In this document: piece after piece, positions 4,931-12,727 of the stretch | Layout of the letters: each line of letters opens with the position of its first letter | Position numbering within the stretch: the stretch's first letter is position 1 | Virus record (IMG/VR): IMGVR_UViG_3300044675_003385 | Span: 1 to 20,907 of that record | DNA from: a virus | Direction: 5' to 3' (one strand) | Length of the DNA stretch: 20,907 nt | Program-made: the position numbers and the translations under genes | Notes under the pieces: generated by a model | Database searches by the model: none | Seen by the model: the letters and a program-made list of their open reading frames with translations, nothing else | Told to the model about the DNA's origin: nothing

Positions 4931-5331
4931 TCGTTTGTTTCGTTAAATAGTACAAAATAAGCATAAAATAATGACAAAACAGTACTCCCATTGCGTAAGA
5001 TAGTCACAATAGGTAAATAGTTTTTACTAAAAATAATTAAGTTAGCAATGTTAAAAATTGAGTCCCAAATCAATGCAAAGAATATAGCCTTAACAAGTTG
5101 GTTTTTTATTTCAACACAAGCCACAAACGAAATCAAAGCAATAAAACAATAGTAGTTCAACCATTGTAAAAACCACCATAGCATACCATCAACTTTAAAA
5201 TCATTTTGAAATAAAGTAAAGTTATACGCTATTTCATTCGGTGGAACGCAAAAAAACAAGTGCATAGCCACTAATGCAGCTATGAACTTATTCCGACTGT
5301 AAGTTTTAGGAAACGAAAACAATAATGCCAT
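4909..5331 (-). CDS. Four-helix integral membrane protein, 140 aa, uncharacterised
   Basis: Four hydrophobic segments are visible: about residues 15-30 (KFIAALVAMHLFFCV), 50-73 (MLWWFLQWLNYYCFIALISF), 79-101 (LVKAIFFALIWDSIFNIANL) and 111-128 (ILRNGSTVLSLFYAYFVLF). The tail is polar (NETNEWGRKKN). No enzymatic motif is seen. Its place between the tail genes and the holin-like genes suggests either a lysis component or a superinfection/host-membrane function. The start at 5331 overlaps the preceding gene by 26 bases, and the next in-frame ATG (5265) would lose part of helix one, so 5331 is preferred. Confidence 0.66.
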   Translation of the reverse strand: MALLFSFPKTYSRNKFIAALVAMHLFFCVPPNEIAYNFTLFQNDFKVDGMLWWFLQWLNYYCFIALISFVACVEIKNQLVKAIFFALIWDSIFNIANLIIFSKNYLPIVTILRNGSTVLSLFYAYFVLFNETNEWGRKKN

Positions 5332-5560
5332 TTGAAATAGTTATTGTTTCGCCACTTTGCAAAGCATACTCCCCATCTTCAGGAACTGCAAAGCCCTCAT
5401 TTTCTACATAACCATATACTTCAATTTCTTGCTCAGTATATTGGTCTAATTCGATACCGCAATCAGTATATAAATACTCCTCACTATCAAAAATCTTATG
5501 AGGTTTTGGTTTCGGTTTTGGTTTTGGCTTTGGTGGAACTACTGGTCCTAGTGTAATCAT
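5306..5560 (-). CDS. 84-aa protein with N-terminal Lys-Pro repeat, distal tail region
   Basis: After MITLGPVVP the chain has a strict Pro-Lys alternation from residue 9 to 20, then an acidic domain (IFDSEEYLYTDCGIELDQYT and EQEIEVYGYVENEG) that looks like a small beta domain. Alternating X-Pro repeats form stiff extended rods, as in TonB. It follows the receptor-binding gene and a 67-aa gene, so it could be a tail-tip accessory or fibre-attachment protein, which is inference. The coding DNA is a CCAAAA-type hexamer repeat that could change length by slippage. It overlaps the membrane-protein gene by 26 bases. Confidence 0.64.
   Translation of the reverse strand: MITLGPVVPPKPKPKPKPKPHKIFDSEEYLYTDCGIELDQYTEQEIEVYGYVENEGFAVPEDGEYALQSGETITISNGIIVFVS
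5501..5536 (-). repeat. Tandem CCAAAA hexamer repeat encoding the Lys-Pro rod
   Basis: Codon pairs CCA-AAA (with CCG and AAG variants) are repeated about six times in frame, seen on the plus strand as GGTTTT units. The unit length of six means that gain or loss of a unit keeps the reading frame and only changes rod length. Confidence 0.8.
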
Positions 5561-5563
5561 ATT

Positions 5564-5767
5564 TCAGTTAATTATTGGCTCTATAAATTCAATTTGTGTT
5601 AATTTTGATAGTTGTTCTTTTATTTCGGCAAAGTTATTATCGCTTAAAACTTCTAAACCGACTATCCAATTATCATTAACATCTTTTGCAAACTCTAGTT
5701 TTGAAAGTCCATTTTCATAACCATTTAAAGAGTTGTATTGCGTTTTTGTGGCTTTTAAAACTTTCAT
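5564..5767 (-). CDS. 67-aa small protein downstream of the receptor-binding gene
   Basis: A short alpha/beta-looking protein: MKVLKATKTQYNSLNGYENG, then KLEFAKDVNDNWIVGLEVLS, then a helix (NFAEIKEQLSKL) and an acidic strand (IEFIEPIIN). This resembles a small protein I associate with the end of tail-fibre clusters in Bacteroidota phages, but no function is known to me. It starts at 5767, one base after the stop of the fibre gene, consistent with coupled translation and a role with the fibre (chaperone or tip component). Confidence 0.68.
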   Translation of the reverse strand: MKVLKATKTQYNSLNGYENGLSKLEFAKDVNDNWIVGLEVLSDNNFAEIKEQLSKLTQIEFIEPIIN

Positions 5768-5768
5768 T

Positions 5769-6545
5769 TTATAGACTTGTTAAATAAGTGATTATTGCGG
5801 TTCTTAAAGTTAATGCTTCGCTTACTAAACTTGCACCATTTCCATAAATAGATACTCTACCATTTGTATTTAAAAACATATTTTGAGCATTTAATATTCT
5901 TCTATTTTGGCTAATTCTTGCAGCAGTTGTTGTTATTCTATTTAGTTGCGTAGTTTCATTAAACAATACTACATCGGTTGCAGATGTACGATTAATTAAC
6001 TTAAACCCATTACCGCTCATGTCCGCACTTAAAAGCAAATTAGTAGCTAACATATTAAATCTTTGATTAACTACATCAGCCATTAATACAGCATCTCCAC
6101 CACCTCCAATAGTTCCGAACACTGGTCCACTAGTAGCCCCTACTTGATATGCAAATTCTCCTGCATTATTATTTTGGAAATTAACTCCTTGCGTTGCTGC
6201 ATTAAAATTAGTATCAATATAACTTGAACTCCCATTTGAGTTAAAACCTTGATTACTTGTAAAAGTTGGAGAACTTACTAAAGTAGCTTTTGTTCCACTT
6301 GGGTTTTTCCAATTAATACATGCAAAACTAGCATCTCCATCATTAGCTAATACAAATAATACATCTAACTTAGCCCAAACTCCACTACTAATTAATGTAT
6401 TTAAAAGTATGTTTTGTTTTACTTGCTGCCCTGTACTTGGTAGCGTGTATCCTTGTGTCCTAGCTTCGGCTAATACTGCATTATATTGAGTTGAAAAACT
6501 CCCATATACTGCATTATCTATACCTATTCCTAATCTTATACTCAT
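5769..6545 (-). CDS. Putative receptor-binding protein with LamG/concanavalin-like region, 258 aa
   Basis: The N-terminal 60 residues (MSIRLGIGIDNAVYGSFSTQ onward) are helical and probably attach to the tail. Residues 80-250 are Ser-, Thr-, Asn- and Gly-rich with strand-like spacing, including TFTSNQGFNSNGSSSYIDTN (residues 93-112), which resembles the opening of LamG or concanavalin-like lectin domains in phage fibres, and a late NMFLNTNGRVSIYGNG segment. These jelly-roll domains bind sugars. Position after the tail hub and before the lysis genes fits the host-recognition protein. No peptidase or lyase motif is visible. The sugar target cannot be read from sequence. Confidence 0.72.
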   Translation of the reverse strand: MSIRLGIGIDNAVYGSFSTQYNAVLAEARTQGYTLPSTGQQVKQNILLNTLISSGVWAKLDVLFVLANDGDASFACINWKNPSGTKATLVSSPTFTSNQGFNSNGSSSYIDTNFNAATQGVNFQNNNAGEFAYQVGATSGPVFGTIGGGGDAVLMADVVNQRFNMLATNLLLSADMSGNGFKLINRTSATDVVLFNETTQLNRITTTAARISQNRRILNAQNMFLNTNGRVSIYGNGASLVSEALTLRTAIITYLTSL

Positions 6546-6563
6546 GTGTCAAATATATTATTT

Positions 6564-6998
6564 TTAATGTTCAATTTCTAATTTGTGGGCGGAGTCCCTA
6601 ACCATGCTAAACATAACTAATCCATTTTGTATAGCACTTGTAAATGTTACACTTTCAATTGATATTGTAGTTGAACCAACTGAAATGTTTTCAGATACCC
6701 TAGCACTAACAATTTCTAAAGTATCTAAATCAATTATATCAATTACATCATTTGTTTTTAAATTATATTTTAATGGTGTTACTTCTATTTCTGTTAAACT
6801 GTCAATAAAAACACCATTAACTAATTTACCTACATAAGGTATATAAGGCAATAGTACATTTAAAGCGTTACTTAAAAAAGTAATCCTATTGCCTAAAACT
6901 CCTATGCTTTGGCTTAAATTATTAGCAATATATTCAACATTTTTTTGATTATAATTTACTATTTTTTCAATACTATTTATACGTTCCTTGTCAGTCAT
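6564..6998 (-). CDS. Tail fibre base / collar-like protein, 144 aa
   Basis: Residues 1-50 form a probable coiled coil (IEKIVNYNQKNVEYIANNLS), suggesting a trimer. Residues 70-135 form a small beta domain (EIEVTPLKYNLKTNDVIDII; ISVGSTTISIESVTFTSAIQ) of a type seen in collar and upper-fibre proteins. The ATG at 6998 shares a base with the TAA of the tail-hub gene (TAATG). It likely links the tail tip to the receptor-binding protein encoded next. No enzymatic motif is seen. Function is inferred from layout and order. Confidence 0.62.
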   Translation of the reverse strand: MTDKERINSIEKIVNYNQKNVEYIANNLSQSIGVLGNRITFLSNALNVLLPYIPYVGKLVNGVFIDSLTEIEVTPLKYNLKTNDVIDIIDLDTLEIVSARVSENISVGSTTISIESVTFTSAIQNGLVMFSMVRDSAHKLEIEH

Positions 6999-8962
6999 TA
7001 CGCTAAAGCATTATCGTTGCTTACCCCATTGTTTATTATTTTACTTATTGCAACACTTGTACTATCATAAGTCAATTCAAACCATTCTCCATTCCATTCG
7101 TTTCTATTAGCGTTATATGTGGCTTGTTTTAAGTGCCAGTGTTTATTATCATAAGTCAATAGTTGATGTGGGTAATATTGACCTCTTATAGTTGCTGATA
7201 TAATTTGTTTGCTTGACCTATTCATTGCCATTGCATTTATAACAATCAATTCATAAATATTATAGGTTACACTTGGGCTACTGCCTGCATTACCTACTAC
7301 CCAATCATTTGTAATAGGATTGCCACTAACATTTAGTTGCATTCCACCTTTTGGTGTTATGCTTTCACTATCGTAAAGCAAAATTTGAGGTATTTCTAAT
7401 TCTTTAGGGTCAAATGGTTTCGGTGTTATGCTAGCCCTATATGTTATATCTTCGGTTTCTGAACTATTATTTTCTAAATACCTAACCGACATTTCGCCAT
7501 TAAAAATAGAAACTGTATCAGTTAAAAATAAAATACCACTACCAACTACATAACTACCACTATAAACAGGGTAAACAGTGCAATATATTTCAGTAAAATC
7601 GAAAGCGGGCATAGGTGGAGTTATTATGCTTTGTTCCCAATAAAATACATTTGTCGAAAAATTATCATAAATACTAACTGTTGATACTGTTGTACTCCAC
7701 GAATAAACATTACCTACTTTACGTAAATAATAATTTGTGCCGCCTACTGTTTTAATTCTTACTTGAAAATTTAATTGTTTTGTGGTTACTGAAAATAAAG
7801 CTACTGGAGTACCTCCAGTTGTCAATACTTTAACTCCTACATAAGTTCCTGCAACTGTTCCTCCGCTAGCATAATTAAACTGCTCACTATTGATTTTAAA
7901 ATATAAACCTAATGTATTATTTCCACCACCTGAAAAATAAAAACTATTACCTGCTGTTGATTGAATAGCAGTTGTGCTATTTGTATTTTTAGCTTCACTT
8001 AATAAAATTGTATTAAATGCTGGCTTTTTTATAAATACTGAGTACGTTGGCCTAATGGTATTATACTGCCCACCTGCTAATATTTTTAATGGACCTGAAC
8101 TATTACTTACTGCTACACGTGGCGCAATGTTAGTAGTGCTTAATGTAGTTCCTAAAAAGTCGGTATTATAAAACTTTACAGAACTATCGGTATAATTCTG
8201 AATTTGTATCATCCAAATTTGCCCTTTTGAATAAATCATCCTACACCCAAATAAGGTTGCAATTGTTTTTAAAATCTCAATTACTTTGATTGTGTTTTGT
8301 GTTCTATCTTCGCTTAGTTCATTAAAATTTGAACCTTTACTTAAAGTCATTCCTAGCACATCCACATTTGGCCTGCCAGTCATTCCGATTTCGTACCAAT
8401 TAATGTTGTGTGAAAGCACAGTAGCAGTTTGTGGTAAATCATCCCAAACACCCATTGTATTTATAGCATAATTAGTCAAGATACGTAAAGCATATAGAGC
8501 ATTCGCAGTACTTGAATAAGCTACTATTTGCTCATTTAAATACGCAAAATCATTCGCAATAATTTGAAACATGCAGCCGCTTTCTAAAGCATCGTTATTC
8601 CATGCACTTTGATTTTGTACAACATTGCCACGCCAATATTCAACCCACGAACCACTAACTTTCTCTTCAATAATAATGTAGTAAGTTTGGCTGTTTTGTT
8701 GCACCATGTTTTTAAGAAACGTAAATAATGTAGTATCGTCCCTTTGTGCATTTTTAGCTAATACTAAATTTAAAGTTAATTCACCGCCTATAATTGGTGC
8801 AAAATTAGTATCTTCTCCACTATCGTATTTTAATTCAAATCCATTTTCATCAACTAAAAAATCAGTTAAAATAGAACCGCTATAACTCTTATCGTAAATA
8901 GAAATTCTATATTCGATATTATCGTAGTTTTTAATTGTTGATTGATACCTAATAGCTGCCAT
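6998..8962 (-). CDS. Tail tip / baseplate hub protein (Dit/Tal-like), 654 aa
   Basis: The largest protein of the window. Residues 1-130 are beta-rich (YRISIYDKSYSGSILTDFLV, then GELTLNLVLAKN and SWVEYWRGNV), resembling the distal tail or hub N-terminal domain. The middle (about 150-300) contains mixed helices and FGCRMIYSKGQIWMIQIQNY, similar to hub folds. Residues 320-520 are Ser/Thr/Gly-rich beta domains, and the C-terminus (HQLLTYDNKHWHLKQATYNA) closes the hub region. It directly follows the tape measure gene, the standard place for the tail tip protein. No cell-wall hydrolase motif is seen. Start by TAATG overlap with the tape measure stop. Confidence 0.74.
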   Translation of the reverse strand: MAAIRYQSTIKNYDNIEYRISIYDKSYSGSILTDFLVDENGFELKYDSGEDTNFAPIIGGELTLNLVLAKNAQRDDTTLFTFLKNMVQQNSQTYYIIIEEKVSGSWVEYWRGNVVQNQSAWNNDALESGCMFQIIANDFAYLNEQIVAYSSTANALYALRILTNYAINTMGVWDDLPQTATVLSHNINWYEIGMTGRPNVDVLGMTLSKGSNFNELSEDRTQNTIKVIEILKTIATLFGCRMIYSKGQIWMIQIQNYTDSSVKFYNTDFLGTTLSTTNIAPRVAVSNSSGPLKILAGGQYNTIRPTYSVFIKKPAFNTILLSEAKNTNSTTAIQSTAGNSFYFSGGGNNTLGLYFKINSEQFNYASGGTVAGTYVGVKVLTTGGTPVALFSVTTKQLNFQVRIKTVGGTNYYLRKVGNVYSWSTTVSTVSIYDNFSTNVFYWEQSIITPPMPAFDFTEIYCTVYPVYSGSYVVGSGILFLTDTVSIFNGEMSVRYLENNSSETEDITYRASITPKPFDPKELEIPQILLYDSESITPKGGMQLNVSGNPITNDWVVGNAGSSPSVTYNIYELIVINAMAMNRSSKQIISATIRGQYYPHQLLTYDNKHWHLKQATYNANRNEWNGEWFELTYDSTSVAISKIINNGVSNDNALA

Positions 8963-10749
8963 TATCCGAAATTAAAGTTACGATTGAATTTTTTATCATT
9001 TCTACCATTTACCAATTGAATATCATTGCCTTTAATCATACCGTTAATTACAATTGTATTGCCTTGTGTTGGTGCAAAATTACTGCTCATATTATTGCCT
9101 TGGTTAAATGATGATTGAGCAACTGATGGTGTACTACCTTTGCTTGCTCCTTTTGTTCCACCTTGATTTAAACTTTTAATTACTGAACCAATTGCTACCA
9201 TTGCAACCCCTGCGGCTATTGCTCCAACTGGATTTAATGAACCAACTGAACTTTCAAAAGCTAATTGAGCAACACCAAAAGCAATATATTGCGCTCCTAG
9301 TTGTTGCGCTAAACTTGCTAAACTACCTAATAGTATATCACCTAATGCCGCAAATGGGTCATCAATATTCCCAACTATTGCATTACCTATTAAATCACCT
9401 ATACTATTAAAAGTTTGAACTAGCGTACTATCAATTGCACTTTTAATACCATCATTTAATTTTTTTAATAAATCTTTTGCTCTTTCTGCTGCTGCTTGAA
9501 TGTTAGCTTCATTTATTCCAAAAGTTAAATCTAAATTTACATTTTTACTTGCACCAAAATCATAACTACTACCTGATAATTTTGGTAGCATTGGTTTTTG
9601 CATTGCTGCTAGTTTTGGTGCTAATTTTGCTTTATCTTCAGCTAAAGCTATTATCCGTGCATTTTCTTCGGTTTCCCACTTAGTTAATTTTAATCTATAA
9701 TCAGCTAAATTATCTGCAAGTTTTTGTTTATCTTGGTTTTGTTTTTGGCCTTTGTCAAGTTCCTTTTTATTGTATTCTTCATTAATCTTTTGGAGTTGTT
9801 CCTGATGTATTCTATAATTATCTTTTATAGCTTCGTTTACTATTGTACGTGCGAAACTTCTACGCCCACCGCTAGCAATTTCTTCGCGTTCAACAGTTAC
9901 TAATTGTTGAATTAAATCGTTTTTATTTTTTTCATAAATAGCATTTTCAGCTTGTAATGCTTGCGCTCTTTCATCTAAACCACGTGTAGTTATGTCTTTC
10001 CACGTTTTAAATAATTGTAGCTGTAATGCTTGCGTTTTAATAGTTTGTTCTAATTCTTTTCGCCATTTCTCAGTAGCATCTGAAACACTATTATAATTTA
10101 CAACTAAAGCAGTTATTCCAATAGCTGCTAATCCGAATATGCCTAATGCCATATTCATACTTATTCCCATAGCTGTAATACTAGGTATAACTTGACCTAC
10201 TATAACCGCTTGTAATGCTGTAAAGGCTGCGCCCATTTCTTTTAATTGGGCTAACCCTTGAGTTAATGCTAAAGCACTTTGAACTTTTAAAAGCATTTCT
10301 TGAGTAGCTTTGCTTTCAGTTCCTAATAAACCCATTGCGCCCGTTACTATACTTGCTGCGCCTGCGGCTTGCTGTAATGCACCTGCCACAACTGTAAATT
10401 TACTATCAGCACTAAATGCAGTAATTACTGTATTTATATCGCCTATTTGGTCTTTTAATTCTCCTGCACGTGCTGCACTTGCTATAGCTTGTTGGCTCAT
10501 TACACCAAACTTTTCAGCCATTTGCTGTGTATCTTGGGTAGCTTGCCTTAATTGGGTTCGTAGGCTTTGTACTTTATCGCCTAAATCTTTTGTAGCTGTT
10601 CCGCTTTTACTTGAACTTCCAACAATAGCACTACCAATAGTATCCATTCCACTTTTAGCAGTTGAAGCCGCTTGCTGAATGTCATTATTTAAGGGGTCTA
10701 AATTTAAACCTACTCCTATTGCTAATACATTATTGCTATTCTTTGCCAT
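8962..10749 (-). CDS. Tape measure protein, 595 aa
   Basis: The N-terminal 110 residues are Gln/Ala/Ser-rich helices (VQSLRTQLRQATQDTQQMAE). Residues about 118-225 are long hydrophobic Ala/Gly-rich helices (MALGIFGLAAIGITALVVNY), the membrane-active part typical of tape measures. Residues 240-370 are charged coiled coil, and a second Ala/Gly-rich region follows near 500-545 (VGAIAAGVAMVAIGSVIKSL). It comes after the tail tube and assembly chaperones and before the hub, as in siphoviruses. At about 0.15 nm per residue, 595 residues would set a tail of roughly 90 nm. No peptidase or lysozyme domain is visible. Confidence 0.88.
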   Translation of the reverse strand: MAKNSNNVLAIGVGLNLDPLNNDIQQAASTAKSGMDTIGSAIVGSSSKSGTATKDLGDKVQSLRTQLRQATQDTQQMAEKFGVMSQQAIASAARAGELKDQIGDINTVITAFSADSKFTVVAGALQQAAGAASIVTGAMGLLGTESKATQEMLLKVQSALALTQGLAQLKEMGAAFTALQAVIVGQVIPSITAMGISMNMALGIFGLAAIGITALVVNYNSVSDATEKWRKELEQTIKTQALQLQLFKTWKDITTRGLDERAQALQAENAIYEKNKNDLIQQLVTVEREEIASGGRRSFARTIVNEAIKDNYRIHQEQLQKINEEYNKKELDKGQKQNQDKQKLADNLADYRLKLTKWETEENARIIALAEDKAKLAPKLAAMQKPMLPKLSGSSYDFGASKNVNLDLTFGINEANIQAAAERAKDLLKKLNDGIKSAIDSTLVQTFNSIGDLIGNAIVGNIDDPFAALGDILLGSLASLAQQLGAQYIAFGVAQLAFESSVGSLNPVGAIAAGVAMVAIGSVIKSLNQGGTKGASKGSTPSVAQSSFNQGNNMSSNFAPTQGNTIVINGMIKGNDIQLVNGRNDKKFNRNFNFG

Positions 10750-11089
10750 TGTTTAATGTCGTTGGAAACTTATCCGAAATTTCGTTTATTTCGTTTGCTA
10801 AATTATCATTTTTTTTCTCAAATAACTCAAAGTATTTTTCAAGTCTTATTTCTTTTTTGGCGTGTGTTATTTCGGCTATTGCAAACGCTAATCGTTTATT
10901 TAAATTGTTTGTAGTTTGCATGCTGTATAATTGGTTATGGTTCCAACCTAAACAAGCATGAACAAAGTAATCTAAACTAGCATTTAATAACTTTTTTTCA
11001 CTCCAATTTAAAACTCCATAAGCGAACGCCTTAATGTCGCCCAAACTTAGCCCACCCCCTAACAATGATGTTAGTTGGTGGGTGGTTCG
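10736..11089 (-). CDS. Tail assembly chaperone, frameshift-produced C-terminal part (gpT-like)
   Basis: This frame has no ATG at its beginning, only a TTG at 11065, and is open back to 11104, overlapping the end of the upstream chaperone. It is joined to that gene by a -1 shift at CCCAAAC, continuing as Arg-Thr-Thr-His and so on. The added part (about 117 residues, helical: LGDIKAFAYGVLNWSEKKLL, then KRLAFAIAEITHAKKEIRLE) gives a 246-aa fusion. In lambda the equivalent gpG-gpGT pair is made in a fixed ratio and loads tail-tube protein on the tape measure. Position directly before the tape measure agrees. It overlaps the tape measure start by 14 bases. Confidence 0.82.
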   Translation of the reverse strand, partial: RTTHQLTSLLGGGLSLGDIKAFAYGVLNWSEKKLLNASLDYFVHACLGWNHNQLYSMQTTNNLNKRLAFAIAEITHAKKEIRLEKYFELFEKKNDNLANEINEISDKFPTTLNNGKE

Positions 11090-11095
11090 TTTGGG
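11051..11095 (-). promoter_or_regulatory. Programmed -1 ribosomal frameshift element
   Basis: The slippery heptamer C-CCA-AAC (11095-11089) is in the right phase for the upstream gene. A six-base spacer follows, then a stem: CCCACC (11082-11077) pairs with GGTGGG (11056-11051), and inside it CTAAC (11074-11070) pairs with GTTAG (11063-11059) around a six-base loop. The zero-frame stop TAA lies inside the stem. Heptamer, spacing and hairpin all match established -1 frameshift signals of tail chaperone genes. Confidence 0.9.
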
Positions 11096-11475
11096 TCGGC
11101 AGGTTCATTAACTATGGTTTGCATTGCAATGATTTCATTTTGAAAATCAATTCCTAACTTATATAAATTAGTTGAATTTTCTATCATTTCAGCTGCATCA
11201 TCTTCGTTTATTTTCTTAGTTACAATTAAGCAATTAATTACAAAATCATAATACTTAACCTCGTCAGTTCTTACTAAAATATTTACCATCTCATGTGGTT
11301 CATATTCTTTCTGTTTTTTTAGTTCTATTTGTACTGAATTATCAAGTGTTTGAAACTCCTTTAATTCGTAAATAAAACAACTGTCAAGATATTTTAATAA
11401 ATCTTGTACGCTACCTAATTTTAAAGCCTTTAATACACCGATTAAATGCTTCATTTTAAATTTATTTTCCTGCAT
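11071..11475 (-). CDS. Tail assembly chaperone (gpG-like), 134 aa
   Basis: A mostly helical, slightly acidic protein between the tail tube and the tape measure gene (MKHLIGVLKALKLGSVQDLL; DNSVQIELKKQKEYEPHEMV). No catalytic motif is present. The acidic Pro/Asn tail (NEPADPNEPPTN) carries the slippery site that makes the longer chaperone. Small helical proteins in this exact place, with a frameshifted extension, are the gpG/gpGT tail assembly chaperones, which keep the tape measure soluble and recruit tube subunits. Sequence similarity within the family is usually very low, so order and the frameshift are the evidence. Confidence 0.8.
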   Translation of the reverse strand: MQENKFKMKHLIGVLKALKLGSVQDLLKYLDSCFIYELKEFQTLDNSVQIELKKQKEYEPHEMVNILVRTDEVKYYDFVINCLIVTKKINEDDAAEMIENSTNLYKLGIDFQNEIIAMQTIVNEPADPNEPPTN

Positions 11476-11486
11476 TATTATTAAAT

Positions 11487-11897
11487 TTAAACTGTGCCTA
11501 CTGTTACTGCGCCTGTAATTGCATAAGTTACTGAATAAGTTACTTTATCATTTGCGGCCGATTTAAACGACATATCAGAAATATAAAGATTGCCTGTATA
11601 TTTCACATCGCCACTTGTTGCACTCAAGGCATATTCAAAAGCTACTAATGTACGTGCTTCAAACCAATCAATCATGGTTTTTGCATATACTTCAGTTGGA
11701 CTGCCTGGTACTTTATCAAATATAGCTTCAGCACTAAGTGTATATTCCTTAAGCCCCATAATTACCTCTTTTACTCCGCCACTTGTTTTTGATGTGGTTT
11801 CAATTGGGCTTAGTTTTGAGCCAAAATCTGAACTCGTTTCTTGATTAACTAGCTTACTATCTAGTTTTAATCGTGCGTTATTTCCGTTAGTTGCCAT
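11487..11897 (-). CDS. Major tail tube protein (compact form), 136 aa
   Basis: Beta-rich protein opening MATNGNNARLKLDSKLVNQE, with TTSKTSGGVKEVIMGLKEYT (residues 34-53), then LSAEAIFDK and a C-terminal YISDMSFKSAANDKVTYSVT segment. These features are typical of TP901-1-type siphophage tube proteins. The upstream neighbour aligns with it over both ends, so the two are paralogues. This short copy is the better candidate for the structural tube. It stacks as hexameric rings around the tape measure. It is followed by the chaperone genes, the normal order. Confidence 0.82.
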   Translation of the reverse strand: MATNGNNARLKLDSKLVNQETSSDFGSKLSPIETTSKTSGGVKEVIMGLKEYTLSAEAIFDKVPGSPTEVYAKTMIDWFEARTLVAFEYALSATSGDVKYTGNLYISDMSFKSAANDKVTYSVTYAITGAVTVGTV

Positions 11898-11901
11898 TAT
11901 T

Positions 11902-12726
11902 TTATATTGTTGTTATTGTTGTTGAACCTGTTGATTGAAAATTGCAAGTAAAAGTACTTATACTATCATGTGCATTTTTTACGCTTACATCAGTAATAAA
12001 ACCCTCATAAGCAGTAGTAAATGAACCGCTAAAGTAATCTGAATATAGTAAACTTACTTTTGTTCTGTTTTCTGCAATTGTTTGTAAATCTCTTAATGTT
12101 TCAGTTGAACCTTTATAAGCTGTTAGAATGCCCTTTTCTAGTTGTGGTCCAAATAAACTAACTGTTGTTCCGCTTACTTTTTTTATTTTGCAATAAATTT
12201 CGTATGCTGTTTCCAATTCAAATGATATACTATGCCTTACCCAATTACTTGTCAATGTTATTGTTGAGCTAATTGAAGCACCTGCGCTATCTCCAGCTTC
12301 AATAGTTACACTTCCACTACCTTTTAGCCATACTGAAAAATAAATAGTATTGCCTTCTATTAAATTATCATTACTTACAAATGTTTGAGTAATTGCATTG
12401 CCAGTACCCCATGTTAATACTTGTGCTAATAATTGATTATCATTGTTAGCTACTTTTGTTGCACTTATGCTGCCCGTACCACCTTTAACCCAAATAGCAT
12501 TGTTAAAAGCTTCTGGCCATTGTAAGTAATTGGTTAAATTAGCAGTACAAATTCCCTCCATTGAGCAACTAGCTTCTTTTAAAGTTGGTAAAACCTCTTT
12601 AAATCCTTGACTATCTTTTGTAGTCATATCCTCGGTTGCTACCTTTTGGCTAAAATCATTTGATTTAGTCAATGCTATACGTTGGCCACCTACATATAAC
12701 CCTAAATAATTTCCATTAACTGCCAT
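11902..12726 (-). CDS. Tail tube paralogue with inserted carbohydrate-binding-like module, 274 aa
   Basis: Residues 1-60 (MAVNGNYLGLYVGGQRIALT, then MTTKDSQGFKEVLPTLKEAS) and residues 210-274 (RTKVSLLYSDYFSGSFTTAY, then GFITDVSVKNA) match the two ends of the next gene's tail tube protein. Between them, residues about 62-208 form a beta sandwich with phage-CBM hallmarks: LQWPEAFNNAIWVKGG near 68-83, NTIYFSVWLKGSGSVTIEAG near 126-145, and the end signature LFGPQLEKGILTAYKG at 191-206, like 'GaQLExGxxaTxYixT'. The virion tube may contain a decorated minority subunit, or this may be a tail-tip or terminator-side ring. Junctions with neighbours are tight (one to four bases). Confidence 0.8.
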   Translation of the reverse strand: MAVNGNYLGLYVGGQRIALTKSNDFSQKVATEDMTTKDSQGFKEVLPTLKEASCSMEGICTANLTNYLQWPEAFNNAIWVKGGTGSISATKVANNDNQLLAQVLTWGTGNAITQTFVSNDNLIEGNTIYFSVWLKGSGSVTIEAGDSAGASISSTITLTSNWVRHSISFELETAYEIYCKIKKVSGTTVSLFGPQLEKGILTAYKGSTETLRDLQTIAENRTKVSLLYSDYFSGSFTTAYEGFITDVSVKNAHDSISTFTCNFQSTGSTTITTI

Positions 12727-12727
12727 A

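Noticed and set aside
10310-10678. 122-codon plus-strand open frame opposite the tape measure
   Set aside because: A shadow of the Ala-rich tape measure codons; the product is Ala/Cys/Pro-rich low complexity without its own start signals.
10736-11065. Independent gene starting at TTG 11065
   Set aside because: The frame is open upstream through the slippery site and has no ATG, so a frameshift product explains it better.
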